From Planctomycetaceae bacterium (GTDB lineage: Bacteria > Planctomycetota > Planctomycetia > Pirellulales > Pirellulaceae), in assembly GCA_024638965.1 (NCBI GenBank), contig JAHEJI010000037.1, positions 1 to 33,431 on the forward strand: a stretch of DNA of 33,431 nucleotides, read 5' to 3'. Made by a program: the position numbers and the translations under genes. The notes under the pieces are model-generated. The model saw only the letters and a program-made list of their open reading frames with translations. It was not told where the DNA came from and made no database searches. This document shows, piece by piece, positions 16,082-25,264 of the stretch; positions within the stretch are counted from its first letter, which is position 1, and each line of letters opens with the position of its first letter.

Positions 16082-17608
16082 CTAAGACGTTTCGTTGTGT
16101 AGTCCTACGGCGTAATCCGTGTCGGCTACAAGATTCTCGTTGGACTTCCTTTTCGCATTGTCGTTGCGAATATCTTCCAGACGTTCCAAATACGTCTTGT
16201 CGACCTTGCCCGTGATGTAGTTGCCGTCGAAGACCGAACACTCAAAATCAGTGATATTGGGATTACCCCCTGATAAACAGGCTTTAAGATCGTTAAGATC
16301 CTGGTAGATGAGCCAGTCAGCGCCAATCTCTTTACGAACTTCTTCAACACTGCGTGCATGTGCGATAAGTTCACCCGCGGAAGGCATATCGATGCCGTAA
16401 ACGTTGGGATACTTGACTTCCGGAGCCGCCGATGCGATGTAGACTTTTTTGGCCCCCGCGTCTCGGGCCATTTGAATGATTTGGGCACAGGTTGTTCCCC
16501 GGACGATGGAATCGTCGACGAGAAGCACATTTTTCCCTTTGAATTCAAGGCCAATCGCATTCAGTTTCTGCTTGACCGATCTTTCTCTCTGTTCCTGGCC
16601 TGGCATGATGAACGTACGACCAATGTAACGGTTCTTCATCAAACCTTCCCGAAACTTGACCCCCAGGTCATAGGCCAGGACTTGTCCAGCAACCCGGCTC
16701 GTATCAGGTATCGGGATGACAACGTCAATATCGTGATCGGGGCGTTCGCGCAAGATCTTTTTGGCCAAGCGTTCACCCATCCGTAGCCTCGCCTTGTAAA
16801 CAGAAATTCCGTCGATGATGGAATCCGGTCGGGCGAAGTAAACATGCTCAAAAATACAGGGTCGGCAAACCGGATGGTCAGCGCACTGCTGCGTGTGAAG
16901 CTCACCTGTTTTGGTGATGTAAATCGCTTCTCCCGGACCGATGTCACGGATCAACTTGAATCCCAAAACGTCTAAAGCGACGCTTTCCGACGCGATCATA
17001 TACTCCGCCGAGTACTTCCCTTCCCTTTTACCAAAAACGATAGGACGAATTCCATGCGGATCACGAAATCCGATAATTCCATGATTGGCAATCATTGCGG
17101 CGGCCGCATAAGCTCCCTCGCAACGTTGGTGTAACTTTCGAACCGCGAAGAAAATGTCTTCCGGTTTCGGCTCCAGCCCGGCGACTTTTCGCAATTCGTG
17201 AGCGAACACGTTGAGCAGAATTTCCGAATCTGAATCGGTATTGAGATGCCGCTGGTCCGATTCGTAAAGTTCGCGCGCTAGTTCTTCGCAGTTGGTCAAG
17301 TTGCCGTTGTGTGCCAGGCAAATGCCGTACGGTGAGTTCACATAAAATGGTTGAGCCAAGGCTGGACTGGAACTTCCAGCGGTAGGATAGCGCACATGCC
17401 CCAAACCGATTCGGCCTTTTAAATGACGCATGTCGCTCGCCCGAAAAACGTCTCGGACGAGTCCATTCCTCTTTCGCTGGTTCAAGCGGCCTTCGTAGCA
17501 GGTCATCATTCCAGCCGCATCCTGACCACGATGCTGAAGCACCGTGAGGGCGTCGTAGATTTCCTGGTTGATCTCCGTTTCAGCGACGATTCCTACGATT
17601 CCGCACAT
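16082..17608 (-). CDS. purF: Amidophosphoribosyltransferase
   Basis: PurF makes 5-phosphoribosylamine from PRPP and glutamine, the first committed step of purine synthesis. The 508-aa protein starts MCGIVGIV, so Cys2 is the glutaminase nucleophile and there is no propeptide. The start is supported by GGAG six bases upstream. The PRPP-binding loop [13 protein letters not shown] is near residue 365. The C-terminal half ([18 protein letters not shown] and [13 protein letters not shown]) follows the Escherichia coli-type, cluster-free enzyme rather than the Bacillus type, whose Fe-S ligand Cys in the PCFYGID context is Asn here. The gene is minus strand and convergent with trmB. Confidence 0.95.
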   Translation of the reverse strand: MCGIVGIVAETEINQEIYDALTVLQHRGQDAAGMMTCYEGRLNQRKRNGLVRDVFRASDMRHLKGRIGLGHVRYPTAGSSSPALAQPFYVNSPYGICLAHNGNLTNCEELARELYESDQRHLNTDSDSEILLNVFAHELRKVAGLEPKPEDIFFAVRKLHQRCEGAYAAAAMIANHGIIGFRDPHGIRPIVFGKREGKYSAEYMIASESVALDVLGFKLIRDIGPGEAIYITKTGELHTQQCADHPVCRPCIFEHVYFARPDSIIDGISVYKARLRMGERLAKKILRERPDHDIDVVIPIPDTSRVAGQVLAYDLGVKFREGLMKNRYIGRTFIMPGQEQRERSVKQKLNAIGLEFKGKNVLLVDDSIVRGTTCAQIIQMARDAGAKKVYIASAAPEVKYPNVYGIDMPSAGELIAHARSVEEVRKEIGADWLIYQDLNDLKACLSGGNPNITDFECSVFDGNYITGKVDKTYLERLEDIRNDNAKRKSNENLVADTDYAVGLHNETS

Positions 17609-17917
17609 AGATTTCTCCGGCGTATTGCCTGCTCGACACTTGCCCGACTGAGGTCGAGGTTGGGCCGTGCTTCTGATCTGGCGGGAAAAAGTCGGCTGAG
17701 GAGCGGCATCGGACGATTTTGTTGATTTGGTCGTAAATGAAGCCTATGACCGAATTTTAGATAGGACGTCTGCTTCCCACAACCGTCTTATTTTCAGAGT
17801 TGCAAAGAACGCCATTTAACCGTTTGGCAGACACGCACACCTTGAAAAAAAGACGAACCAATGAAAGACTGGACACCCCGAATTCACCGACTTTTGAATA
17901 TTTGTCCGGAGCAACCG
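17609..17917. other. 309-base divergent intergenic region between purF and the aminotransferase gene
   Basis: It must contain the purF promoter (minus) and probably the aminotransferase promoter (plus). I see no tRNA, hairpin terminator or convincing small gene. An in-frame upstream ATG at 17861 would shorten the gap but lacks a Shine-Dalgarno site. Confidence 0.5.
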
Positions 17918-19036
17918 ATGCCGATTCTTGATAGCTGGATTGCCGATCGCACGAGAAACTTTGATTCCAGCGGAATTCGCAAAATGTTTGACCTGGCGGC
18001 AGACCTGAAAGACCCTATCAATCTGTCGATTGGGCAACCCGATTTCGCAGTGCCGCGGGCGGTGAAAGACGAACTGATCAAAGCCGTCGAAGAAGACAAA
18101 AACGGATACGCCTTGACTCAGGGGATGCCCGTTCTGCGGGAGAAACTCCAAGCCGAAATCGATCACAAATTTGGTCACTCGGATCGCAAAGTTTTTGTCT
18201 GCTCGGGGACCAGTGGCGGCTTGATGTTGGCCGCGCTGGCGATGGTGAATCCGGGTGACGAAGTGATTTACTTTGATCCCTACTTTGTGATGTACCCGGC
18301 ACTTGTTGAACTTGTTGGCGGGAAGTCAGTCAAGCTCAGCACATATCCCGATTTCCAAATTGACATGCAGCTGCTTGAAGATTCGATCACCGATCGGACC
18401 AAGATGATCATACTCAACAGCCCATCGAATCCAACGGGAGTCTGCTGTTCGGAGGGCCAACTCAAAGCCGTCGCCGAACTGGCGGAGCGCAAAGGAATCT
18501 GCCTGGTGGCTGATGAGATCTACAGCCGGTTCACCTACGACCATCAACATTTCTCGGTTGCGAAATTCAATGAACGGTCGATCATCATCGACGGTTTCTC
18601 AAAATCGCATGCGATGACGGGATTACGAGTCGGATATGTCCACGGCCCCGTTGATATCATTGACACCATGATCAAATTGCAGCAGTTTACCTTTGTGTGT
18701 GCTCCCCAGCCCTGTCAATGGGCGTGTGCCGTCGCTTTGGATACGGATATCTCGCACCACGTTGCAGAATACGAACTCAAACGCGACAAGATGATTAACG
18801 GAATCAAAGACAGCTACGAGATCGTCAAACCCGATGGTGCTTTTTATGTGTTTCCGAGACTTCCCTGGGGCAACGGGCAGGAATTTTGCGAACATGCGAT
18901 TGACAACAATTTGATGGTCATCCCCGGTACCATCTTTAGCGATCACGATACGCACTTCCGAGTGTCATACGCCGCGAGCGACGAAATTCTCGATCGCGGC
19001 ATCGAGGTCCTCAACAAGATCGCGAAACGTGGTTGA
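17918..19036 (+). CDS. Class I/II PLP-dependent aminotransferase (aspartate aminotransferase-like)
   Basis: Fold-type I PLP enzyme; I choose the ATG at 17918 (MPILDSWIADRT, 372 aa) because GGAG lies six bases before it. The longer frame from 17861 adds 19 residues and has no such site. Visible signatures are INLSIGQPDFAVP, CSGTSGGLMLAAL, NSPSNPTG (the Asn-Pro substrate/PLP segment), VADEIYSRFTYD with the PLP-contacting Asp and Tyr, and Schiff-base Lys229 in DGFSKSHAMTGLRVGY. The C-terminal Arg in FRVSYAA should bind the substrate carboxylate. The amino-donor specificity cannot be read from sequence. It is monocistronic by context. Confidence 0.92.
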   Translation: MPILDSWIADRTRNFDSSGIRKMFDLAADLKDPINLSIGQPDFAVPRAVKDELIKAVEEDKNGYALTQGMPVLREKLQAEIDHKFGHSDRKVFVCSGTSGGLMLAALAMVNPGDEVIYFDPYFVMYPALVELVGGKSVKLSTYPDFQIDMQLLEDSITDRTKMIILNSPSNPTGVCCSEGQLKAVAELAERKGICLVADEIYSRFTYDHQHFSVAKFNERSIIIDGFSKSHAMTGLRVGYVHGPVDIIDTMIKLQQFTFVCAPQPCQWACAVALDTDISHHVAEYELKRDKMINGIKDSYEIVKPDGAFYVFPRLPWGNGQEFCEHAIDNNLMVIPGTIFSDHDTHFRVSYAASDEILDRGIEVLNKIAKRG

Positions 19037-19090
19037 ACTTAGTCGTTCGTAGTTCCGCCCTTAAGCCAATCCGGGCGTTGTTAGGTACAG

Positions 19091-19477
19091 CTAGTTCGGC
19101 GGATAAACGGGCTGTGGAAAAGTTGCCTGTGGAATTGTGGTTTGAGGGATCGGTTGTTGAACCGCGGGTTGTTGCCGCGGATACCGCGGATTGAGCAATC
19201 GCTGAAATGGCCCGCGATTGGTTTTGTTCAACTCCGAATAAGGTGATGCCTGGATGTTCGTCGGTTCGGAAAGCGGTCGATCGTAACCTCGTGGTCGCCC
19301 GCCCACGATTTCAGGTCCAAGGTCGTTATTAGGGAACGGATCGCTCAACACGGCTCGCGCCCGTTGTTGGTAAATCGTTCCCGGCGATCCAAAATTGGGG
19401 CGCAAATAGCATCCGTTGAATGAGAACACAATCAGAACAGCGACGATCGCGCAAGCCGCATTTGTTTTGATTCCCAT
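19091..19477 (-). CDS. Small lipoprotein-like or secreted protein, Pro/Gln-rich
   Basis: The 128-aa protein begins MGIKTNAACAIVAVLIVFSF followed by NGCYLRPNFG. A hydrophobic segment ending in a lipobox-like FNGC would place the lipidated Cys at residue 23. The rest is Pro/Arg/Gln-rich, with GPEIVGGRPRGYDRPL in the middle and a low-complexity PQ-rich tail. The start is supported by a purine-rich GGCGGAAAG just upstream. I do not recognise a named family; it resembles short envelope proteins common in planctomycetes. It lies downstream of the mannose-6-phosphate isomerase gene on the same strand, 163 bases away. Confidence 0.72.
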   Translation of the reverse strand: MGIKTNAACAIVAVLIVFSFNGCYLRPNFGSPGTIYQQRARAVLSDPFPNNDLGPEIVGGRPRGYDRPLSEPTNIQASPYSELNKTNRGPFQRLLNPRYPRQQPAVQQPIPQTTIPQATFPQPVYPPN

Positions 19478-19640
19478 TTCTTTCCGCCTTCAGTAAAAAG
19501 TCCTGGCGGAGGTTATGGAGTGTTTCCAGAGTTCGCAAGTGCGATCCGGTTGCTAGCAGTGACGGGGAACGAATAATGGCTAAATCACGTTCTCGTGTCA
19601 AACGATTTCCGCGACGAATCGGCCAAAGACGGAATTTGAG

Positions 19641-20678
19641 CTAATTCCGACCCGAACTGGGCACAAAAATATCCAGGAATTCGGTCGGTTTATTTGCACT
19701 AACAGCCGTTCTGCCGAGAGCGGCGGGTAGCAACATCGTCTGCCCCAATTCCAGTGCCAACTGGCTAGGGTCATTCTCGACAACAACACTTCCTTTAGTG
19801 ACGGCCAGAATGTGAAATCGATCATCACCGCCGATGTTGACCAATTCGTTGGCCCGCTGCAGGGACCAACGTCTCATAACAAACTTGTCGCATTCAATCA
19901 GCGTTGTGCAGCTGGAAGCAACGACGGCGTATGCTGGGCCTAGTGAATTGGGGCGTATTGGACTGACAGGCCCGAGGTCAAAATCAGTTGCCTGAATGCC
20001 CTGTTCGATATGGAGAGGTCTTGGCTGACCTTCTTTGTCGACGCGATTCCAGTCAAAAATTCGAAACGTTGTGTCACTACACTGTTGAATCTCGGCGACC
20101 AACAATCCAGCCCCAATCGCGTGCATGGTTCCTGCACGAATGAATACGCAGTCACCCGTTCTGGGTTTGAAACTGTGCACGGCTTCTTCGGTAAAACCAT
20201 TTTTGACAGCTGAGCGAAATTTTTCGGCGGTGATTCCTGGCTTGAGTCCAGCGTAGATCTTGGCACCGGGATCCGCATGCATCACATACCAAGCCTCCGT
20301 TTTGCCGAGATCGGGAGGATCGAGTGTCGCAGCAAACTCATCATCTGGATGGACTTGAATAGAAAGGTCTCGATGGGCGTCCAGAAACTTCAGCAGCAAT
20401 GGAAACCGGTTCTGCAGTTGTACCGGGAGTGAGTCATTGGATATTTGGGTTGCAATGTCAGGCCCTAACAGCTCCTGGCCGTGGTCATTAACGAGTTCGG
20501 CAAGTGTCATTCCACTCAGCTCACCAAACTGCACGACGCTTTGATCTTCGTTGTGATCGACAATCTCCCAACTCTCCGCGCATGATTCGTGGCCGATTGG
20601 CTTATTCAAAACATCGGCTAATCGCCGCCCTCCCCAGATATAGCGACGAAAAATCGGTTGGAATCGGAGCGGGTGCAT
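19641..20678 (-). CDS. manA: Class I mannose-6-phosphate isomerase (cupin)
   Basis: This zinc-dependent cupin interconverts mannose 6-phosphate and fructose 6-phosphate, feeding GDP-mannose or mannose catabolism. The 345-aa protein matches the short bacterial class I type. Zn ligands are visible: Gln108 and His110 in SIQVHPDDEFA, Glu128 in GKTEAWYV, and His186 in RAGTMHAIGAG. Also typical are the N-terminal RRYIWGGRRLAD and the QQCSDTTFRIFDWNR segment. It is cytoplasmic. It is divergent from tatC, with a palindromic site in between. Start codon choice rests on the family N-terminus; there is no obvious Shine-Dalgarno. Confidence 0.93.
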   Translation of the reverse strand: MHPLRFQPIFRRYIWGGRRLADVLNKPIGHESCAESWEIVDHNEDQSVVQFGELSGMTLAELVNDHGQELLGPDIATQISNDSLPVQLQNRFPLLLKFLDAHRDLSIQVHPDDEFAATLDPPDLGKTEAWYVMHADPGAKIYAGLKPGITAEKFRSAVKNGFTEEAVHSFKPRTGDCVFIRAGTMHAIGAGLLVAEIQQCSDTTFRIFDWNRVDKEGQPRPLHIEQGIQATDFDLGPVSPIRPNSLGPAYAVVASSCTTLIECDKFVMRRWSLQRANELVNIGGDDRFHILAVTKGSVVVENDPSQLALELGQTMLLPAALGRTAVSANKPTEFLDIFVPSSGRN

Positions 20679-20838
20679 CGCAGACCTCGATTTTCGTTGA
20701 AACTGGCAAATTAAAATCGGTTCACGGATTAACGGATCAAAAGAATATCGGCACCCGAAAGATCGATCAATCGAGGACCGTACAACAGGAACAGTTACTT
20801 CCCGCGTTAGCTATTTATCCCCTAAAACCCGAGTCTAA

Positions 20839-20854
20839 AACAACGAACGTTGTT
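20839..20854. promoter_or_regulatory. Perfect inverted repeat in the manA-tatC divergent region
   Basis: AACAACGAACGTTGTT has 7-bp arms separated by two bases. It sits 161 bases upstream of manA and 104 bases upstream of tatC, where an operator would be expected. No binding family is assigned. Confidence 0.3.
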
Positions 20855-20957
20855 GGTATTCTGTTGCCGTGATACTATCCAAGTTTGTGGACGAATGTGA
20901 GCCCATGGCTCAACTTCTTATCTTCCATGAACAATTTTCTGATTTGCGGATTCCAAA

Positions 20958-22397
20958 ATGGCGGCCACTCGACCTAATGAAAACTTGTTCGAACAGTCTC
21001 GTATGTCATTCGGCGAGCATCTGGAAGAGCTGCGTAAAGTTCTTGTCCGTTCCGTCATGGGGATCGCGATTGGCTGTATTTTTGGATTTATTTTTGCCAA
21101 CCAAACGGTTGAGTTTTTGACGGAACCGCTAAACAAAGCGATTGGTCAATTTCACATTAAGCAAGCCGAAGCCAGGCTGGTCAAGCAAAACGGCTTCCTT
21201 GATCCGGAGGCAAGCCCCTGGCTCAAGAAGGACAATTTGGCCCCCGAGACGGTCTTCGTTGATCCCGGCGAATTCGTTCGTATGCTCAGACAAGTCAGCC
21301 CTGATTTTCTCGCCGGGATCGAATTGAACCCCTACGGATTCAAGGCGGGTCATTTTTTTCCAGAAAAACTGCCCCAGCTGTGCCAACGATTGAGTGAACA
21401 GAATTCAGTCGAGGACAATGAACGACTGGCGTGGTTATGGAATCAGTTAGATGCCAACGAACGTGCGATCGTCACCCAGTTGGCAACTCAAGAATTCGCG
21501 AACCCGGCGGACGTTCAAGCCATCATAAAGATTTTCGACAGGCTCTCGCGGATTGAAGAGCTGAGCGATGCGGAACCGTTTCAAGAGAAGGTTGCGCCAC
21601 CAAAAGGAGGCTATCTTAGTTGGCTCTTTCCAACTGAGAACAATCCGTTGGTCAAGGTAAAGGAGAAACTCGACACGGAATTTGATGTGGATCTAAACCG
21701 TCGTTTGAACCGCGTGTTGATCACGAGTTTGTTTGCGGATTTGATGCCTGAGGTTCGCAAGGATATGGTTCCGATTCAAATGTGGAGTCGTGTGAACGTG
21801 CAACCGCAGTCACTGACGGCGATTGAACCGTTCATGATTTGGGTCAAAGCGGGCTTGATTCTGGGGACTGTGTTGGCAAGCCCTTGGGTCTTCTTCCAGC
21901 TCTGGACGTTTGTGGCCGCAGGACTCTACCCACAAGAGCAACGATACATCTACGTCTTCCTCCCGATCAGTATGATCCTGTTTTTCAGTGGCGTCTGCTT
22001 GGCTTTCTTCTTTGTGTTTGAACCAGTCCTGACCTTCCTGTTCACGTTTAATGCACAAATGGGCATTTCTCCTCAACCACGAATTACTGAATGGCTCAAT
22101 TTCGTCATGTTCCTACCCATCGGTTTCGGGATTGCGTTTCAGTTGCCGCTCGTGATGTTGTTCTTGAATCGAATTGGCTTGTTTTCCATTCAGAACTATC
22201 TGAGCAAGTGGCGAATTGCCATCATGGTAATCTTTGTGGTTTCGATGATGCTAACTCCAGCCGATCCGATCAGCATGATTTTGCTCGCAGTTCCCTTGAC
22301 GGGTCTCTATTTCCTGGGGATTGGGCTCTGTAAATGGCTGCCGGGTTCCAATAACCCGTTTGAGGAACCACCCACAACTAGCGAAGCCGCGATGTAA
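20958..22397 (+). CDS. tatC: Sec-independent protein translocase TatC with very large first periplasmic loop
   Basis: TatC is the receptor for twin-arginine signal peptides in the inner membrane. This one has 479 residues against about 250 in most bacteria. The N-terminus is canonical: MSFGEHLEELRKVLVRS, then transmembrane helix 1 (about 28-48) ending VEFLTEPL. Residues about 60-285 are a largely hydrophilic insertion placed where the short first periplasmic loop normally lies. The remaining five helices follow from residue 290 (SPWVFFQLWTFVAAGLYPQEQRY, then LTPADPISMILL). The functionally important membrane Glu of the E. coli protein (FExP motif) is Gln395 here (AFQLPLVMLF). No tatA or tatB lies alongside. 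The start at 20958 lacks a clear Shine-Dalgarno. Confidence 0.93.
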   Translation: MAATRPNENLFEQSRMSFGEHLEELRKVLVRSVMGIAIGCIFGFIFANQTVEFLTEPLNKAIGQFHIKQAEARLVKQNGFLDPEASPWLKKDNLAPETVFVDPGEFVRMLRQVSPDFLAGIELNPYGFKAGHFFPEKLPQLCQRLSEQNSVEDNERLAWLWNQLDANERAIVTQLATQEFANPADVQAIIKIFDRLSRIEELSDAEPFQEKVAPPKGGYLSWLFPTENNPLVKVKEKLDTEFDVDLNRRLNRVLITSLFADLMPEVRKDMVPIQMWSRVNVQPQSLTAIEPFMIWVKAGLILGTVLASPWVFFQLWTFVAAGLYPQEQRYIYVFLPISMILFFSGVCLAFFFVFEPVLTFLFTFNAQMGISPQPRITEWLNFVMFLPIGFGIAFQLPLVMLFLNRIGLFSIQNYLSKWRIAIMVIFVVSMMLTPADPISMILLAVPLTGLYFLGIGLCKWLPGSNNPFEEPPTTSEAAM

Positions 22398-22754
22398 GGA
22401 GGGACTCAACTCACCCCCGGATTGTTGAACAGGAGGTACCGAGCAACAAAGTTTATCCGTTCCTTGAGTTTTCTTCGTCTAAGGTTTCCCAGGCCGTTGG
22501 CGCCGTTGGCCTGGGCTGACATAGGATCGCTCCGTTAGAGCTGACGTCACACAGTTTAAAGTAAGTGCTATTCGGCTAGCGCCTTGCGGCTCACATTTAA
22601 TAAACGCAACCTATTCCCGGTTGAAGTTATAGCGACTATGGCTATCGCCAAATGGCTGATCGTAATTGGCGTTGTCCAATTTAATCTCCGTTTGCTCAGT
22701 TTCCTCCTGTTTAAAAAAAGGAAATGGCTTCGTGTTTCGCCCTCAGATAGAAGG
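22398..22754. other. 357-base convergent intergenic region with a hairpin
   Basis: Between the 3' ends of tatC and the thioredoxin-like gene. CCCAGGCC (22488-22495) pairs perfectly with GGCCTGGG (22508-22515) around a 12-nt GC-rich loop, but no T-run follows on either strand, so it is not a classic terminator. The stretch near 22575 (GGCTAGCGCCTTGCGGCT) resembles intergenic repeats I associate with planctomycete genomes; this is a recollection, not a match. A possible 61-codon frame starting with TTG at 22584 has no start signal and I do not call it. Confidence 0.45.
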
Positions 22755-24254
22755 TCATTGACCATGTGACTTAGGCGATTTAAGCGATTGGGCGGGAGTG
22801 CGTTTTCGAAATTCGTCGCCGATTTTGCCGTCCAGGCGTTCGATTTTGCCTTGTCCGTTAACACCAAGCCACTTAAGTAGCCTGCCACATTCAATCTGTT
22901 GAACTGAATTTGATTTGGCCTGATCGAGAAGCTTTCTGATTGCCGCATTTCTGGCGTCATTGGATCCGTCAAGTATGTTTCCCATGACGAGGTAGCGCGT
23001 TGAAGCGTCAATTTCGCCAATGATGTTTCCCTTTTCGTCGTGTTGAGCAACAACTTGACCGCCGTTTTTCTCAATTAACTCAATCAGCTGTTGACGATCG
23101 GATTTCCCGTCTTCGTCGAGATCAAAGTCACCTGCTAACGCCATTGTCACTCGCTGAGCTGGATTCCAAACAGCGACCTGTTTTGCGATTTGGGCCTTAA
23201 GCCGATCTTGATAAGCGACTAGCTTCGTATCATCGTCAGGCCACACACAGTCTGCGAACGCATTCTTGTCTTTTTGTTTGGCCGCCAAAATCAATCGCAG
23301 CATTTCCGCTTGACGGCGGCTTAGCCACTGATCGGGTGCCTGTTTAAGAAACAACGCGGCGTTGATTCTAGTTGCCTGAAGTGACGTTAACGGCAGATGG
23401 GCGTAGACCGAATTTCGCAAGTAGTATTTTTGGTCAGACAGCTTGGCATCTCTCATCTTCTCTTTTACCGGAATGGCGTCTTTTCCCACTGCCATGGACG
23501 CCGCCGATTGCTGATTTTCGTTGTGCGTAAAGACTCTGGAGGCACAATCAAATGACTGGGCAGTCTCAAGCAACTTATCATAATCCACAAGGGCGGGATC
23601 GAATTCAATTTGAACTACTTCGAGTTTGTCTCGCCAACCCGACCGAGTCGCTTTGACACCACCAATGGAACCCAATTTTGCTTCACCTTCCCAATAACAG
23701 TGCATGGCAAATTCGGCAGTTTCAATTTTTGCTTTCTCATCCATCGCTGCGACCAGTCCTAAAAATTTAGGTGCAGGTTTTCCTGCGGCCTTGAGAGCGG
23801 CAATCATTCGGGACGCCGTGCCAGAGGTTGTCCAAATGTTGTCCTTTCGTTCAATCAGGTCTTTGGCATTGGAATCGAGGTAGCGAATGACGGGATTATT
23901 CCACGAGGGTTCCTGGAACTGCTTCAGCGTGGCTTCGTCTTCTTTTTTGTTGTTGTAAACCAACACGGGTACGAAGAGGTCTTCGATTGCTTCAACCATC
24001 AGCGGATGCGACATCGGTGAACTGCCAAAGTTCTGGCAAGTCTGACAGCCAGGGATTTCCTGAAACAACATTAATATCGGTTTGCCAGTGTCGGCTGATT
24101 TTTTCTTCACCGTATCGAGGTCGCGACGCCAATTCACCCGTCCCAACTCGATTGGTCGATCCGTGGCGAGTTCTTTTTCGGCTTGGGGTTCGTCTTGCAT
24201 CACGAGTACAGAAAACATTGCCGTAAAAATGAGGCATGAAATTGCAATTTTCAT
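22755..24254 (-). CDS. Secreted thioredoxin-like / MsrA-like fusion protein with C-terminal BRCT-like module
   Basis: I use the ATG at 24254 (499 aa); a TTG four codons upstream extends the frame. The N-terminus (MKIAISCLIFTAMFSVLV) is a signal peptide, so the protein acts outside the cytoplasm. Residues about 40-165 are thioredoxin-like, with a redox Cys70-x-x-Cys73 in FQEIPGCQTCQNFG; this resembles families of thioredoxin-like (seleno)proteins with a VPGU motif, here with Cys. Residues about 180-250 resemble methionine sulfoxide reductase A (MHCYWEGEAKLGS, then KLEVVQIEFDP), with Cys186 at the catalytic position but the rest of the motif changed. Residues 375-499 form a module shared with the gene at 25265-26734. 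It is divergent from the LRR gene. Confidence 0.8.
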   Translation of the reverse strand: MKIAISCLIFTAMFSVLVMQDEPQAEKELATDRPIELGRVNWRRDLDTVKKKSADTGKPILMLFQEIPGCQTCQNFGSSPMSHPLMVEAIEDLFVPVLVYNNKKEDEATLKQFQEPSWNNPVIRYLDSNAKDLIERKDNIWTTSGTASRMIAALKAAGKPAPKFLGLVAAMDEKAKIETAEFAMHCYWEGEAKLGSIGGVKATRSGWRDKLEVVQIEFDPALVDYDKLLETAQSFDCASRVFTHNENQQSAASMAVGKDAIPVKEKMRDAKLSDQKYYLRNSVYAHLPLTSLQATRINAALFLKQAPDQWLSRRQAEMLRLILAAKQKDKNAFADCVWPDDDTKLVAYQDRLKAQIAKQVAVWNPAQRVTMALAGDFDLDEDGKSDRQQLIELIEKNGGQVVAQHDEKGNIIGEIDASTRYLVMGNILDGSNDARNAAIRKLLDQAKSNSVQQIECGRLLKWLGVNGQGKIERLDGKIGDEFRKRTPAQSLKSPKSHGQ

Positions 24255-24470
24255 TGAATCGTCCAAACAGCGTGAGAGATGAAAGATCTATTTGATTCGC
24301 ACGAAAACGACGCGTCAAGCTTTGGAGTTCGCGCTGACCGCAAAAAAACAAAAGAGCCAGCCAAAGTTGGCGCAATCGTGAAATTTTTTTCAAACAGCAT
24401 ATACTATTGGTCTCAGCTTTGTCAGTATCGACTGGGTTTATTTGAGTTACCGAGTTTCCGGAGGACAGCC

Positions 24471-25205
24471 ATGAATTGGACTTTGAATTCAGTTGCGTTC
24501 GTTGGCACTGTATTGGTTTTGTCAGCAGCCTTCGCGCCAGGCCAGGAGCCCAAGTTAAATGCCGAAGCGACCGGGGCAATCGCAAAGATCCAAGCCGCAG
24601 GGGGTCGAGCCATGCGAATCGCCGCAAACACGAACCAATTTGAAGCCAGCTATCACCTCGCGAGCCCACCTGTCAAAGACGCCAACCTCGAACCGTTGAA
24701 ATCGATACCCGAATTAATTTGGTTGAATTTGGCGAACACGGAGATCACCAACGATGGTCTAAAGAACATCGCAAGCCTGCCTCTGAAAAAGCTTCATTTG
24801 GAAAAAACGCAGATTGGTGACGATGGACTGCAACATCTTAAGGGACTCAGGGATCTTGAGTATTTGAACATCTATGCGACGAAAGTCGGTGACGCCGGAC
24901 TGCAGCATCTCAAAGGCTTAACAAAACTAAGAAAACTCTATGTCTGGCAAAGCGCGGTTAGCGAAGCCGGGATCAATGACTTACAATCCGCGCTGCCTGA
25001 GTTGGTTATCGTAGGTGAAATGAGTTTGTTGGATCCTGCTACCGAAAAAAGCAGCGAGGAGGACGAGGATGCTCCCAAAGCCGACAAGGTCAACGAAGCC
25101 GACAATGTCAACGAAGCCGACAAGGGCAACACAGGAAAGTCGGAAGGGGACGACGGAAAAAAAAGTTCGAGGCGAAAGCAAGACGACGATAAAAACGAGA
25201 ACTGA
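24471..25205 (+). CDS. Secreted leucine-rich-repeat protein with charged C-terminal tail
   Basis: The start at 24471 is preferred over the frame-opening ATG at 24279 because a GGAGG lies six bases before it and the resulting 244-aa protein begins with a signal peptide (MNWTLNSVAFVGTVLVLSAA, cleavage near APGQE). At least four leucine-rich repeats follow. They include LIWLNLANTEITNDGLKNI, then KKLHLEKTQIGDDGLQHLKG, then LEYLNIYATKVGDAGLQHLKG, of the bacterial GxxGL type. The last 65 residues are Asp/Glu/Lys-rich and contain an imperfect 6-residue repeat (KVNEAD, NVNEAD). LRRs usually bind proteins. It sits between the two genes with the BRCT-like module, divergent from one and convergent with the other. 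Confidence 0.85.
   Translation: MNWTLNSVAFVGTVLVLSAAFAPGQEPKLNAEATGAIAKIQAAGGRAMRIAANTNQFEASYHLASPPVKDANLEPLKSIPELIWLNLANTEITNDGLKNIASLPLKKLHLEKTQIGDDGLQHLKGLRDLEYLNIYATKVGDAGLQHLKGLTKLRKLYVWQSAVSEAGINDLQSALPELVIVGEMSLLDPATEKSSEEDEDAPKADKVNEADNVNEADKGNTGKSEGDDGKKSSRRKQDDDKNEN
25080..25130 (+). repeat. 18-bp tandem coding repeat in the LRR protein tail
   Basis: Two full 18-bp copies (GCCGACAAGGTCAACGAA and a one-base variant) and a 15-bp partial copy encode (A)DKVNE-type units. It probably arose by slippage in a disordered tail. Confidence 0.8.
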
Positions 25206-25264
25206 AAGCGGGCGCCTTGGTGGGCCTGTGACTTATTCTACTGTAGACATTGGTTGCCGCAGAA

